A DNA stretch of 43,082 bases, taken from contig JAAAUF010000209.1 in NCBI GenBank assembly GCA_015499985.1, forward strand, positions 6,535 through 49,616. The letters are read 5' to 3'. A program made the translations under genes and the position numbers. The stretch comes from Haplosporangium gracile. Lineage: Eukaryota > Mortierellomycota > Mortierellomycetes > Mortierellales > Mortierellaceae. This document shows, piece by piece, positions 30,305 to 39,700 of the stretch (the stretch's first letter is position 1; every line of letters begins with the position of its first letter). Under the pieces are notes generated by a model. The model saw nothing but the letters and a program-made list of their open reading frames with translations, had not been told where the DNA came from and searched no databases.

Positions 30305-31028
30305 CCTTTTTTTGTTCTATTGTTGTAGTTGTTGTTGTAGAAGTTGTTGTCGTTGTGGGGGTGGTGGGGAGGTGATGGGGAGGAAGAGAGTGGGTGGTGG
30401 GAAAACGAGTGACGAAGAAATAAAAAACATTCTAGAGATTGCCATACTTCTGCAAGAAGGAAAGTAGACCATAGTGGCGCGACTCTTATTTTTGAGCTGT
30501 CTAGGGAGTGACCTGAAGACGGGTGTAAGCAAAAGAAGGTATAAACGCGAAGTCGGCGCGTCATTTGCGGACTTAAGGTGTGGATCACTGCTCGTGCCAG
30601 TTTTTATCAATGCAAGAATCGATACACGAAGCGGTGTCGATAGGAATTGGTTTTTTTTATGGTGGTCAGTCGACCATTTGTTCTTGTCAAAACGAGGGGG
30701 CCGTGGTGTGTGCATGCAATGTTATTCGCCTATCTCTTGAGCGTACAGGAAGGAAAGAGAGAATGGACCCATCTGACAAACATCCGTTCGCTTTGGAATT
30801 GACCTTGTGGAGGAAAAACCACAACTCATGCCTTCATGGTCACAAGGGGGCCTCCTGCTTTTCGTTTTCCTATTCTTGTTCCCTTCTTTGTCGTGCATTC
30901 GTTCTTTACCTTCAACGACACACATCCATCACTCCAACATACATACAACTCACACCGACAGCGCATTCATTTGTCCCCTGATTCACCACTACACCGGCTA
31001 CCCCCATACTTCCCACATCCCTTGTTAC
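30305..31028. other. Intergenic region
   Basis: Contains a GTT-triplet stretch (about 30320-30350), GT/GA-rich DNA, and no gene I can support. Several overlapping frames on both strands are low complexity or start with GTG/TTG. Confidence 0.4.
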
Positions 31029-31035
31029 CTATAAA
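31029..31035 (+). promoter_or_regulatory. TATA-like box of the small secreted protein gene
   Basis: CTATAAA lies 69 bases before the ATG at 31104, a normal spacing for a short fungal leader; the leader itself is rich in C, A and T. Confidence 0.5.
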
Positions 31036-31103
31036 CAGACGATTACTTGCACCACCTACGATTAAACCCTCCTCTACCTCTCTCTACACTCCAATAACAC
31101 AAA

Positions 31104-31373
31104 ATGATGTACAAGGCACCCCCGGCACCTTGGAGACAATGGCTAGTCTTGCTCAGTACCCTAGTTGCGCTTATCCTGTTTGCGCCCTCTGGCGCTACCG
31201 CAACTGCAAGACTCAGGGCCCAACAAGCAGAAGCAACAGGTTCTTCTTCTCCGGAGTCTGAGCACGCTGCTGTTACTGTCGACACAATGCGCGGACTTGA
31301 CACTGACCAACCACAACAGCAACAACAAGCTTCAATTGTTGTCGACTCTTCTTCTCAACCCATCGTGTTTTGA
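31104..31373 (+). CDS. Small secreted protein, no cysteines
   Basis: Intact ORF of 89 residues beginning ATGATG in the context AACACAAAATG. Residues about 10-35 are a clear signal peptide: WRQW, hydrophobic LVLLSTLVALILFAP, then GATATA as probable cleavage site. The rest is polar and disordered, with Ser/Glu-rich and poly-Gln parts (QPQQQQQ), and has no Cys. A TATA-like box upstream and AAATAAATAAAATT downstream (about 31464) suggest a complete transcription unit. I do not recognise the family; a single membrane anchor is an alternative reading of the hydrophobic stretch. Confidence 0.6.
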   Translation: MMYKAPPAPWRQWLVLLSTLVALILFAPSGATATARLRAQQAEATGSSSPESEHAAVTVDTMRGLDTDQPQQQQQASIVVDSSSQPIVF

Positions 31374-31620
31374 AAAAAAAAAAAAAAAAGGCGCCGTCGT
31401 TGTTGTTCGCTTTCTATTGTTCCTGTTATTATTTTTTTCATTCTTCCCTGTGGAGGTTTCTTCTAAATAAATAAAATTATGCATTGGCACCCGCCCACCC
31501 GCCCACATACTGTTAAAAAGGCCTAATTATCCTCGAGCTTTTTGTCCTCTCTCGCCCTCTCATCTTCTAATTTCTCACGCCACAGATCATATCTTTCCAA
31601 ACAAGTAAAAAAAGAGCTTT

Positions 31621-33525
31621 ATGACGCCTCCGCCGTCGCCCTCGCTAGCAGCGTTTGGATGCCTAGAGCTGTGCCACATCATTGCCCGGTATCTCAACCA
31701 GACCGACCTGTACCGATGTCTCCTCGTCAATAAGATCATCTCCAAGAACCTGCTTCCTTATCTTTGGCAACACATCTCGTTTTCGGATTGGGTCCCTTAC
31801 TACTCGGAGTTTTATTATCTTGACAAGCAGCAGGAGCAACAGGAGGAACTGCAACTCGGGGACCAGGCGTTTAAAGACGAAACATTTTCATCAGCAACGC
31901 CAGCACCGAAACACAAGCGCAAAGAACGACCGTACATTAATCGCCACGGAATCCTACCCAATCCTTGGGCGGCGGCACCGCAGAACCCACCCCAAGACGA
32001 TTCTGACCTCTACTTCCCCCCTCAACCCCCCTACTTCAGCCTCACCCTCCACGGCCACCTCATTCAAACCCTAACCCTCGAATGGGACGAAGGAGAAGAC
32101 TTTCTCCCAGAACCCGATATGGCCGAATGTTCCGAACCCGAAGAACCACCAGGCCTTATACAGACATGGGTCTATATCCGTCTTTTAAACCAATACCCCA
32201 ACATCCGGACGCTGAAGATTGTGGGGAGGAATACAGAGTTGCCGTGGGTCCGACCGAAATGGATGTGGTGCGGCACGGGGACTGGGATGGAAGTTGAGAT
32301 TTTTTCGAAGAAGGCGAAGGACCGGAGTTTAGCGAAGATCGTTTGTGCGGCTGGGCAGGTGGGTCGTCGACAGCAGCCATTGAGTATGGGTTCTTTGGAT
32401 AGCGAGGGAGAGGAAGAGGCGGAGGCGCAGGCGGGAATTAAGGAATTCTACTTGTCCAACAGCTGTGGATTCAACCATGAATCGTTCAAGGCTTTGATTG
32501 AAGCCTTCTCTCCTCCCACTCCTCATCCAATAACTCCAGCGCCAATTGCAGTCTCACAGTCGCAAGATGACTCACTCTTTTCCTCCTTCTCGATCCAGGT
32601 CCCTCCTTCTCCTCTTCGACCTCCACTCCGGGTGCTGGACATATCAGCATGCCAGTTCATCCAATGTGGTCAGATGGATACCCTTCTCGCACAGTTTTCA
32701 GGATTACAGGTGGTCGATTTCAGGTGTCGCGAGTATCTGACAGAGCTCTTTGTGGATTCTGGACTGCATTATAATGGATCGGACGATGACGAGATATCCG
32801 AACAACAAGTTGAGGATGAGGAGAAGGATGATGATGGGGATCCGGTGTTCAAACCGATGATGGAGAGCAGCGGCAGTGATGACCAAATGACAGTTTATAA
32901 AGGTGGGACATGCGGTGAGTCTCTACGAGTCCTGCGGATAGGAATCAATAGCGTCACCATGCGCGACCAACGACGCTGGCAAGGCCCATTCACCCCGATC
33001 CCTGCCCCTGTCAAACCCGGAGAAGGTCCATTTGAAATTTTCTCAGGACTCGAGTACTCAGCATGCTTTCATTGGTTCTACAATCGCCTTGTCCGTATAA
33101 TCAACCTTCGAGAGTTGTGTTTGGTGAGTGTAAAGGATCCGTTTACCTATGATGGAGATGGAGAGGTCACGAAAGTGTTGAGGTTCACGGTTGAGGAAGG
33201 GTTAGGGAGGTTGGAGGGGTTGAAGCGGTTGGAAGTTTTGGATGTTGAACATTTGCACCATCGGATTGGAGTTGCGGAGATTCAGTGGATGGTTGCGCAT
33301 TGGCCGCGGCTGAGAGTGATTCGAGGGTTGATCTTTGAGGAGGATGCTGTTGTGAAGGGCGAAGACGGGATAGATGTGGGGATAGAAGGAGAGGAGAAAG
33401 GGTGGCCAGAGGGGGTGAGGTGGTTGAAGATGACGCGACCTGATATTGAGCTGCCTGTTCTTGAGAAGCGTTGGAAGGGGACGTCTCCTTTGGATTACCC
33501 TGAACTTGAAGATGAGGGTCTTTGA
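31621..33525 (+). CDS. F-box/LRR-type protein with acidic insertion
   Basis: Single-exon gene, 634 residues, ATG at 31621. The F-box-like N-terminus is FGCLELCHIIARYLNQTDLY then RCLLVNKIISKNLLPYLWQH. LRR-type segments are interrupted by Pro-rich stretches and by a strongly acidic loop (about residues 384-410, SDDDEISEQQ and EDEEKDDDGD). The C-terminus has LEVLDVEHLHHRIGVAEIQW followed by MVAHWPRLRVIRG, one of the clearest versions of the family block. Probable SCF substrate adaptor; the acidic loop could bind basic partners, which is inference. It converges with the minus-strand membrane protein gene, leaving only 70 bases between stops. Confidence 0.8.
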   Translation: MTPPPSPSLAAFGCLELCHIIARYLNQTDLYRCLLVNKIISKNLLPYLWQHISFSDWVPYYSEFYYLDKQQEQQEELQLGDQAFKDETFSSATPAPKHKRKERPYINRHGILPNPWAAAPQNPPQDDSDLYFPPQPPYFSLTLHGHLIQTLTLEWDEGEDFLPEPDMAECSEPEEPPGLIQTWVYIRLLNQYPNIRTLKIVGRNTELPWVRPKWMWCGTGTGMEVEIFSKKAKDRSLAKIVCAAGQVGRRQQPLSMGSLDSEGEEEAEAQAGIKEFYLSNSCGFNHESFKALIEAFSPPTPHPITPAPIAVSQSQDDSLFSSFSIQVPPSPLRPPLRVLDISACQFIQCGQMDTLLAQFSGLQVVDFRCREYLTELFVDSGLHYNGSDDDEISEQQVEDEEKDDDGDPVFKPMMESSGSDDQMTVYKGGTCGESLRVLRIGINSVTMRDQRRWQGPFTPIPAPVKPGEGPFEIFSGLEYSACFHWFYNRLVRIINLRELCLVSVKDPFTYDGDGEVTKVLRFTVEEGLGRLEGLKRLEVLDVEHLHHRIGVAEIQWMVAHWPRLRVIRGLIFEEDAVVKGEDGIDVGIEGEEKGWPEGVRWLKMTRPDIELPVLEKRWKGTSPLDYPELEDEGL

Positions 33526-33595
33526 AGAATTAGAAAGATGTTTTACCGATTGCAACAAGATTGTTCATTTTTGAAAATACATAACTTGTTTTTAA

Positions 33596-35354
33596 TTATT
33601 TACTACTTGGTTGTGATGGTTGGTGAGTGCTGATATCATTGGTATGTGGTGTTTCTAATGTTGCGTCAGTGGGACTTGGTATCCTTTCTATAGGAGAAGA
33701 AGGAGAAGAATCCTCGGTTGTGGCAGCAGCAGCAGCAGCAGTTTTGAGGGTCCTCCGCATCCTCTGGGTGAAGGCATCAAAGTGGGCATGCTGTGCCTGA
33801 CGGTAAGATGCAAATGTCGGGTAATTGCTTTCAAGGTTGTCCTCTTCATCCTCTTCCGAAACGCCGATAGATGGAAATCCCAGCCCACGTTGAAACCGAA
33901 CACCTCCACCACCGCTGATAGCACTTGACGAATTGCTCCTGCCGTGGCGGATATCGATGCTGGGTCGTTTCAATGCTTTGTTCTGACTCTGGCTTTGGAA
34001 GGAGACTCCTCTTGGCGATAAATTTGAAGAAGAAGAAGAAGGGAAAGGAAGTGGTGGTGGGTAGAGGGTTGTTGTGGAGGATGAGAGTGGACTACTGGGT
34101 GTTGAGACGTATCCTCGGCGGAGTGAGGACGATGTTGATGGCGTCGTCGTTGTCGTCGAGAAAAGTTGATCCAGGGCAATATTTCCATCGCTTCCTTGCC
34201 GTACCCGCCGTTGCTGCCTCCAAACCATGTCATCGTCTATTTGTGGCTCTCCTTCTGCGAATCGCGCTGCTTTTGTTATTATTGGTGATGGCGCTGACGG
34301 TGGTGTAGTAGTGGTAGAAGCAGGTATGATAGTAAAAGAAGAAAAGAAGATATCCTGCGCCAAATTTTTCTTGAGCTGCTCGATATCCTGATCCTGATCA
34401 TCCTCCTCGCTGTCTTCTTGCTCCAGCGGTAGTTGATGTTCAAGAATGGTGTCGATGGTGTGAAGAGGACTTGTGGCGAAAGGAGACGTAGAAGAAGACT
34501 TGAGCGCAGATGCGGCGGGAACGGCGGTTCGACTGCTGGCAGGGTCGTGTAGGAAGACTGCGGGCTCTGGAGCGTGTGTATGGATGGGGAGGGACGATTC
34601 GATCACTAGCGAGGGTATGCATAGTCGAACACCCGCCTGTTTGTATTCATAGTCGAGAAAGGACGGTTAGATACAACGAGCACCATTGATACAGAAGTTT
34701 ATATCCTTGGGTTAAATCTGACGTAGCAGATAGCCTCCTGAAACGTCGCTCTCTTGGTATAAAAGTTGTGTGGAGAAGAAAGCGTGTCAACAAAACATGA
34801 TCCCGTTTCCTTTCCCCCTCCCCCCTTTTTTTTTCTGCCGGGCAAAATAAAACGCCGGGAGAGAAAGAAAAAAAAATGGCTTATGTTGGTCGGTTGTTTT
34901 TTGTTAAGTTCAAATTGCAATTGGAGTAAAACGCGTAGACACAGAAAAAAACAAAGAAAAGAAAGCATGGAAAAGCAAGACGAACGCAAAAGTCAGGAAG
35001 GTTGTGAAAAGGTTACGCTTGTGCGCTCTGTGGGGGTATTTTTCCAATTTGGAGGAGGTACAATGTAAAGTTTCAAGGGTCACTCTGATCTGAGGGTGCC
35101 GGTTGTATGTGCTGTATGACTGACTGAGAGTAAGTCCGAAGAATGGAGTAAGGTGAACATTTGAAGAAGGTACTTACCGAGAAAAAGGCCCAGAGGAGGA
35201 AGAAGAGGACAAAGACGACGATGACTTCAGTGGATGTGATGTCGATCTTGTGGCGACCGTAGAGCACAGGGAGGGTGATCAGGAGTGCGACTGCGACAAT
35301 GAAGAATAGCTTTTGTACCCTGTGGAACCACCGTGGGTATATATGTGTCGCCAT
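33596..35354 (-). CDS. Two-helix membrane protein with long disordered tail
   Basis: Exon 1 is 35354-35178 and exon 2 is 34636-33596, joined in phase 0 across a 541-base intron (donor TCG|GTAAGT, acceptor AAACAG|GCG, branch-like CTAAC 26-30 bases before the acceptor); product about 405 residues. Residues 16-32 and 44-58 are hydrophobic helices (LFFIVAVALLITLPVLY; VIVVFVLFFLLWAFF). The rest is polar, Ser/Thr-rich and probably cytosolic, with an acidic stretch (EQEDSEEDDQDQDIEQLKK) and a more structured-looking segment near the end (NYPTFASYRQAQHAHFDAF). I do not recognise the family. The joining of the two exons rests on splice signals and phase only; an extra exon inside the intron is possible. 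Confidence 0.6.
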
Positions 35355-35664
35355 ATGAATACGGCAAGTTGAGAGGTTAGAGGCTGGAGGAAGAGGGAAA
35401 TAGTAAAAGACGGAGGTGGCTGAGGAGAGACAGGTAAAGAAAGGCAAGGAAGGTTGAATGGAGAAGAAGGTGTAGTGAATGAATGAGTGAGTGAATGGCA
35501 AAAGAAAAAAAAATGAAAAATGAAAAAAGAGGAAGAGGAAAGAAGGAAGAGTCCAAAAGGAAGAGGGGTGCATGAAGACTCAGGTACCAAGTATGCAGTC
35601 GTTGTCCTCCTTTTAATCGGGGGGGTTTTTTTGACCTTCTTCAGTTTTTGTTATGTGCTCTTTG

Positions 35665-35708
35665 CTTGGCATACGAATTGTCCATTCTTGGCATACGAAT
35701 TGTCCATT
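35665..35708. repeat. Perfect tandem duplication of 22 bases
   Basis: Two adjacent exact copies (35665-35686 and 35687-35708) beginning CTTGGCATACG. A short direct duplication of this kind points to replication slippage or a repaired break. Confidence 0.9.
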
Positions 35709-36781
35709 TGGGTGCATGAATGCTCAATCACTTTTAAGCGTGTTCCTAAATCGGATTACGCGCAGCCTGCCTTTGCTCAGCAAGGCCAGGGTCAGGGTCA
35801 GATGGAGGCCCAGCCTGTCTGTATTGTCCCTGTAGCATAATTATTGCTGCCGACTTCGGTAAATCCCCTCAGCGCGCTTTTCACGGATACAATCGCGGAC
35901 ACATTTGCGAACAAGCGTGGGTTTGGTTATTTTGTTGTTGTGAGTATTCCTTGGCTGATGTCTTCCATGGGCTGTAGTGTATTTGTGTCTTGTAAACCGG
36001 GTGAAATAAGAAGACAGTGAACCCTTGACAGCCATGACCAATTCCGCCACAGGGGCAGAAGTCCAAAAGCACAAAGCGTGGGAGTAGCAAGTAAGTGATA
36101 GGAAAAAAAAAAAGTGTGCTAAAGTAAAAAAGGGGCCTGGTTGCGTTGGTTATCGATCGAACGATGGATTGCCACCAATTTTTTTTATTACGTTATCCCC
36201 TTAACTGAAACCTAAGCCATCGAAAAATAAAAGAGTGAATAAAAGGAACTTGGTCCTGTGGTGTGGTGTCGTTCCGCACAAACGCTATTGAACACACGCA
36301 GAGTAGACCTCACACCCCTTTTGTATCTATCCGGAGCTACGCCCCTCCGCCTTTCTTTTCTCTCATTCTCACGCACCCACACAAAAACAAGCCGTCTTTA
36401 CTCATCGCTGTCGCCTGTCCTCTGCCTGCCATCACCCCAGGAACAAACAAGCGCCAGTCTTTTTTGAAGAGAGAAAGAGATTCACGTTCCTGGAGAGAGA
36501 CACAAGTTTACGATTCTTCTTACCCCATCCGATCTGAGGAAGCACCGCGGGTCTAGTTACACCTTTGTTTACAAGCGAGAAAGGTCTCACTACATCCATA
36601 CACACACAAAGGATCCACTCCTGCCTCTCTACCTGCCTACTTTCCGACCTACAGGCTGTCATACTGTCTTTGAAAGGAAGGTCCATACCACACATATAGA
36701 CGCACACACGCAAACACACAAGGTCTGAGCAAAAAAAAAGCCAAGCAGGAGCACACGCACGCACACACACTTTTATTTTTA
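35709..36781. other. Intergenic region and leader of the Mei2-like gene
   Basis: From 35754 to 35840 a plus-strand frame reads YAQPAFAQQGQGQGQMEAQP and then VCIVPVA before a stop. It looks like the C-terminal tail of some protein, but no gene leads into it, so it may be a relic. The rest is AT-rich, with AAAATAAAAGAG near 36225 as possible promoter. From about 36690 a CA-rich stretch (ACACACGC units) ends just before the ATG at 36782 and is probably 5' leader. Confidence 0.4.
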
Positions 36782-39700
36782 ATGGAAGAGATGAACAGCG
36801 TCGTCGCGCCTGATGACACCAAGCATGTCGAAAACGAGAGCGTAACAAGTCACTCAGAATCTGGTCAAGAGGCTGTTGTTGCTCCTGAACACCCGACCAA
36901 AGAGCCAGAGCGCCACGTCGAGGTCGAGGCCGTGGCCCCCGAGGCTGAGGCCCAGGGTATCTTGATGATCTCTCTTAAACCAGGCGGCCAAGATATTGTC
37001 CCAGACACTCAGGAACAACAGAGCCACTCTGACCACCAGGACCAATCTGGTCATCACAATAACTACCAAGACGGGCAAGACCGCCCTCACGACGAGGAGG
37101 TTCAGCCGCAAGAGGACCAGCATGACAGCCAGCAAGACCAGTATGACCCCTCCGCTCCCGATATCAGACGGCAGCCAATGGATCCTTTCCTTCAGCAGAA
37201 CATCAAAATCGAGGAAGAGGATGTCTACGGCATCAACTCGCACCAGGCCATGAACCGTCCCGCACACCACATGAACCGTCCAGTGGACCACTTTCGTTTA
37301 TATGAGCGACCCAGTGACCCTTTCCAGGACATGCCATATAGAGATGAAGACGCAGAGGGCCCTCACTCCATGTCTCAGGGCATGTACTCTAGTAGTAATG
37401 GCGGAAACTATGACATGGATGCAAACCAAGAGCAGCAGGACAAGGATCCGTTTGACGGAATTAAGAGTGGCTTTGATTTGTTTAGAGGCAAGGGCGTTGG
37501 CTACCAGTCCCGGGGATACTCTGGCGACCACTCGCAGAACCGACCTCGTGAAATCAACAAGCAAGAACAGTTTAAGCCGCAGGAGCAGTTCAATCCGCAG
37601 GAGCAGTTCAATCCGCAAGAGCAGTTCAAGCCGCAAGATCAGTTCAAGACGTTTAACGATGACAAGTCTCAAGGCTTTCACTCAATGTCCAGTCAGGATG
37701 GCTCCGAAATTGGCGTTCCACTCGGTAGGATATCATTCTCGTTGCTTTTTTTTTTTTTTTTTAATTGATTTGGGTTGGATAAAAAAAATGGAACGCCCAA
37801 ATCGGTCACTGTTCATTAGAAACATTGATGTGAGTATCATGTTCCGAACGGCAGCATTAATGCCATGCTACTGATCGCTGGACAGAGCATCATATTAACG
37901 GTTGATGTCTGTTCTTTTTTTTTGGGTTCTAGTACAATACCTCACCTGACGATGTCAAAGCGATGTTTGAGCCTTATGGAGATATCCAAAACGTCTTCAG
38001 TCTGATCGACGGCCGCGGGATGACATTCATTACCTACGTAAGTTTCCCGCTATAGCTTCAAGCTTGAAAGGTGTGATAAATATCGACGGCGGACTAATCA
38101 CATTTTCTTTTACCGTTCGTATACTAGTATGACATCCGTGCTGCAGAGTACGCCAAGAAGGAGGCTCACTTGAAGCTCTTGCATGACCGTGCTGTAAGTC
38201 TCAGCAGGCACAGAACCGGGTTTGTTCAATATGCATGACAGTGCGCCTGTTCAAAGCCTTACCCGCATTCAATGCTTTCTCAACTTCTAGCTTGACGTCC
38301 ACTTTTCGTTGCCCAAGGAGATCAAGCACAAGGCGGAGTGCCATGAGTCGGATCACAATGTATGTATCTCGAGATCGAACCTGATTTCGGAGGGCATGAA
38401 CTTTGACTTGATCTCACCATTCTTATTCTGTTGTCCTCATTTTCAGGGAACATTGTTTGTTTACATTAGAGGCGTGACGAATGAACGCATCCCCGACGAA
38501 GAACTTGAGAACTTCTTCTCGCGATACGGAGATGTCAAAAACGTTTTTTCACGCAGGGATGCTGAACAGTAAGTCACAGCCTCCCTTTCTTGTATTCTTG
38601 TCAAAGCATACTAGTAGATTTAGGGTCAATTCACAGCTGCTAATATTTTTTCTTGTTTTGAACGTGCTCCTCTGAAAATAGCCAAAAGTTTGTCGAGTTC
38701 TTTGACTCCCGAGCATGCGCCCGTGCTTTCCATGAAGCTCAAGGCGCCCCCTTCAGACACGGTACGATCGACTGCAAGTTTGCGTGGGATCACTACAGGC
38801 CGTAAGTAATCAATATCAAACGAAGATACGAAAGAATGGAAATGGCACCCGATCCCGAAGCGGGCATGTGCTGATAATGTCTGAATCCTGCATCGATAGA
38901 ACGCCTGCACATTTACGTGGCACTGCTGCCAAGAGCTATGAACGTAACGATGACAATAGTAGCAGGACTCGTTATTCCAGAACGCCCTCCCCCGCTCGTG
39001 ACAAAAGCAGCTCTCGACGACAAGACAGTCGTGACAGGGGCAAGAATGGCGACTCATCGCGCAATCACGACTCTTACACTCCCAAGAAGCTCGGAGGAAG
39101 AAGCGAGTCTAGGGATCGAGACGCCCGTAGCAAGCATGCTCGTCGTGACAGCAAGGATTACGACAGCCGATCACGCAATGACAATTACAAGCGCAGCAAC
39201 GATCGCGACAAGGACCGAGGTCGCGATCGTTCGAGAGGCCGCTCCAAGGATCGTTCGCGAGACAGAAGGAACAGATCAAGAGACAGGTCCAGGGATCGAT
39301 CCAAGGATCGATCCAGAGATAGGGAGCGCAAGTACGACCGCGATCGCGATCGTGGACGCGACCGCGATCGCGATCGTGGACGCGACCGTGATCGCGAACG
39401 TGACCGTGATCGCGACCGTGACCGTAACACGGGGTCTAACAGCAACAATAGCAACAACAACAACAACAGATACCGACAGGACTCGCCCGTTAGAACTTTC
39501 CACAAGCCAGGTACATAAGAGACATGCACACTTGATGGTTTCCTCATCCTTTCTGACATTAACTTCTGTTCGAACGCATGGCTAACATTATCTTATCCCC
39601 TTTCAACTTGTAGGCAGTCTTAGTGACAACCGCAAAGACGACCAAGGCAGACCACCGTTCCCTGTTTTTCAAGGAGGTCAGCCTGCTCCATTCCAGCCAT

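Noticed and set aside
34755..34764. Plus-strand GGTATAAAAG as a promoter of another gene
   Set aside because: It lies in the intron of the minus-strand membrane protein gene, and no credible plus-strand ORF follows.
36854..37291. Hydrophobic minus-strand frame of 145 codons
   Set aside because: It is antisense to the Gln/Asp-rich exon of the Mei2-like gene; Val/Leu richness is the mirror of GAC/CAG codons.
37729..37800. U12-type (AT-AC) intron using ATATCATT near 37730
   Set aside because: The donor resembles the U12 consensus only partly, no good branch site is visible, and an AC acceptor does not restore the RRM1 frame cleanly.
38917..39585. Alternative plus-strand frame rich in Thr/Ala/Ile within the RS domain
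   Set aside because: It is a frame-shadow of Arg/Asp repeats; the RS frame joins in phase to both neighbouring exons.
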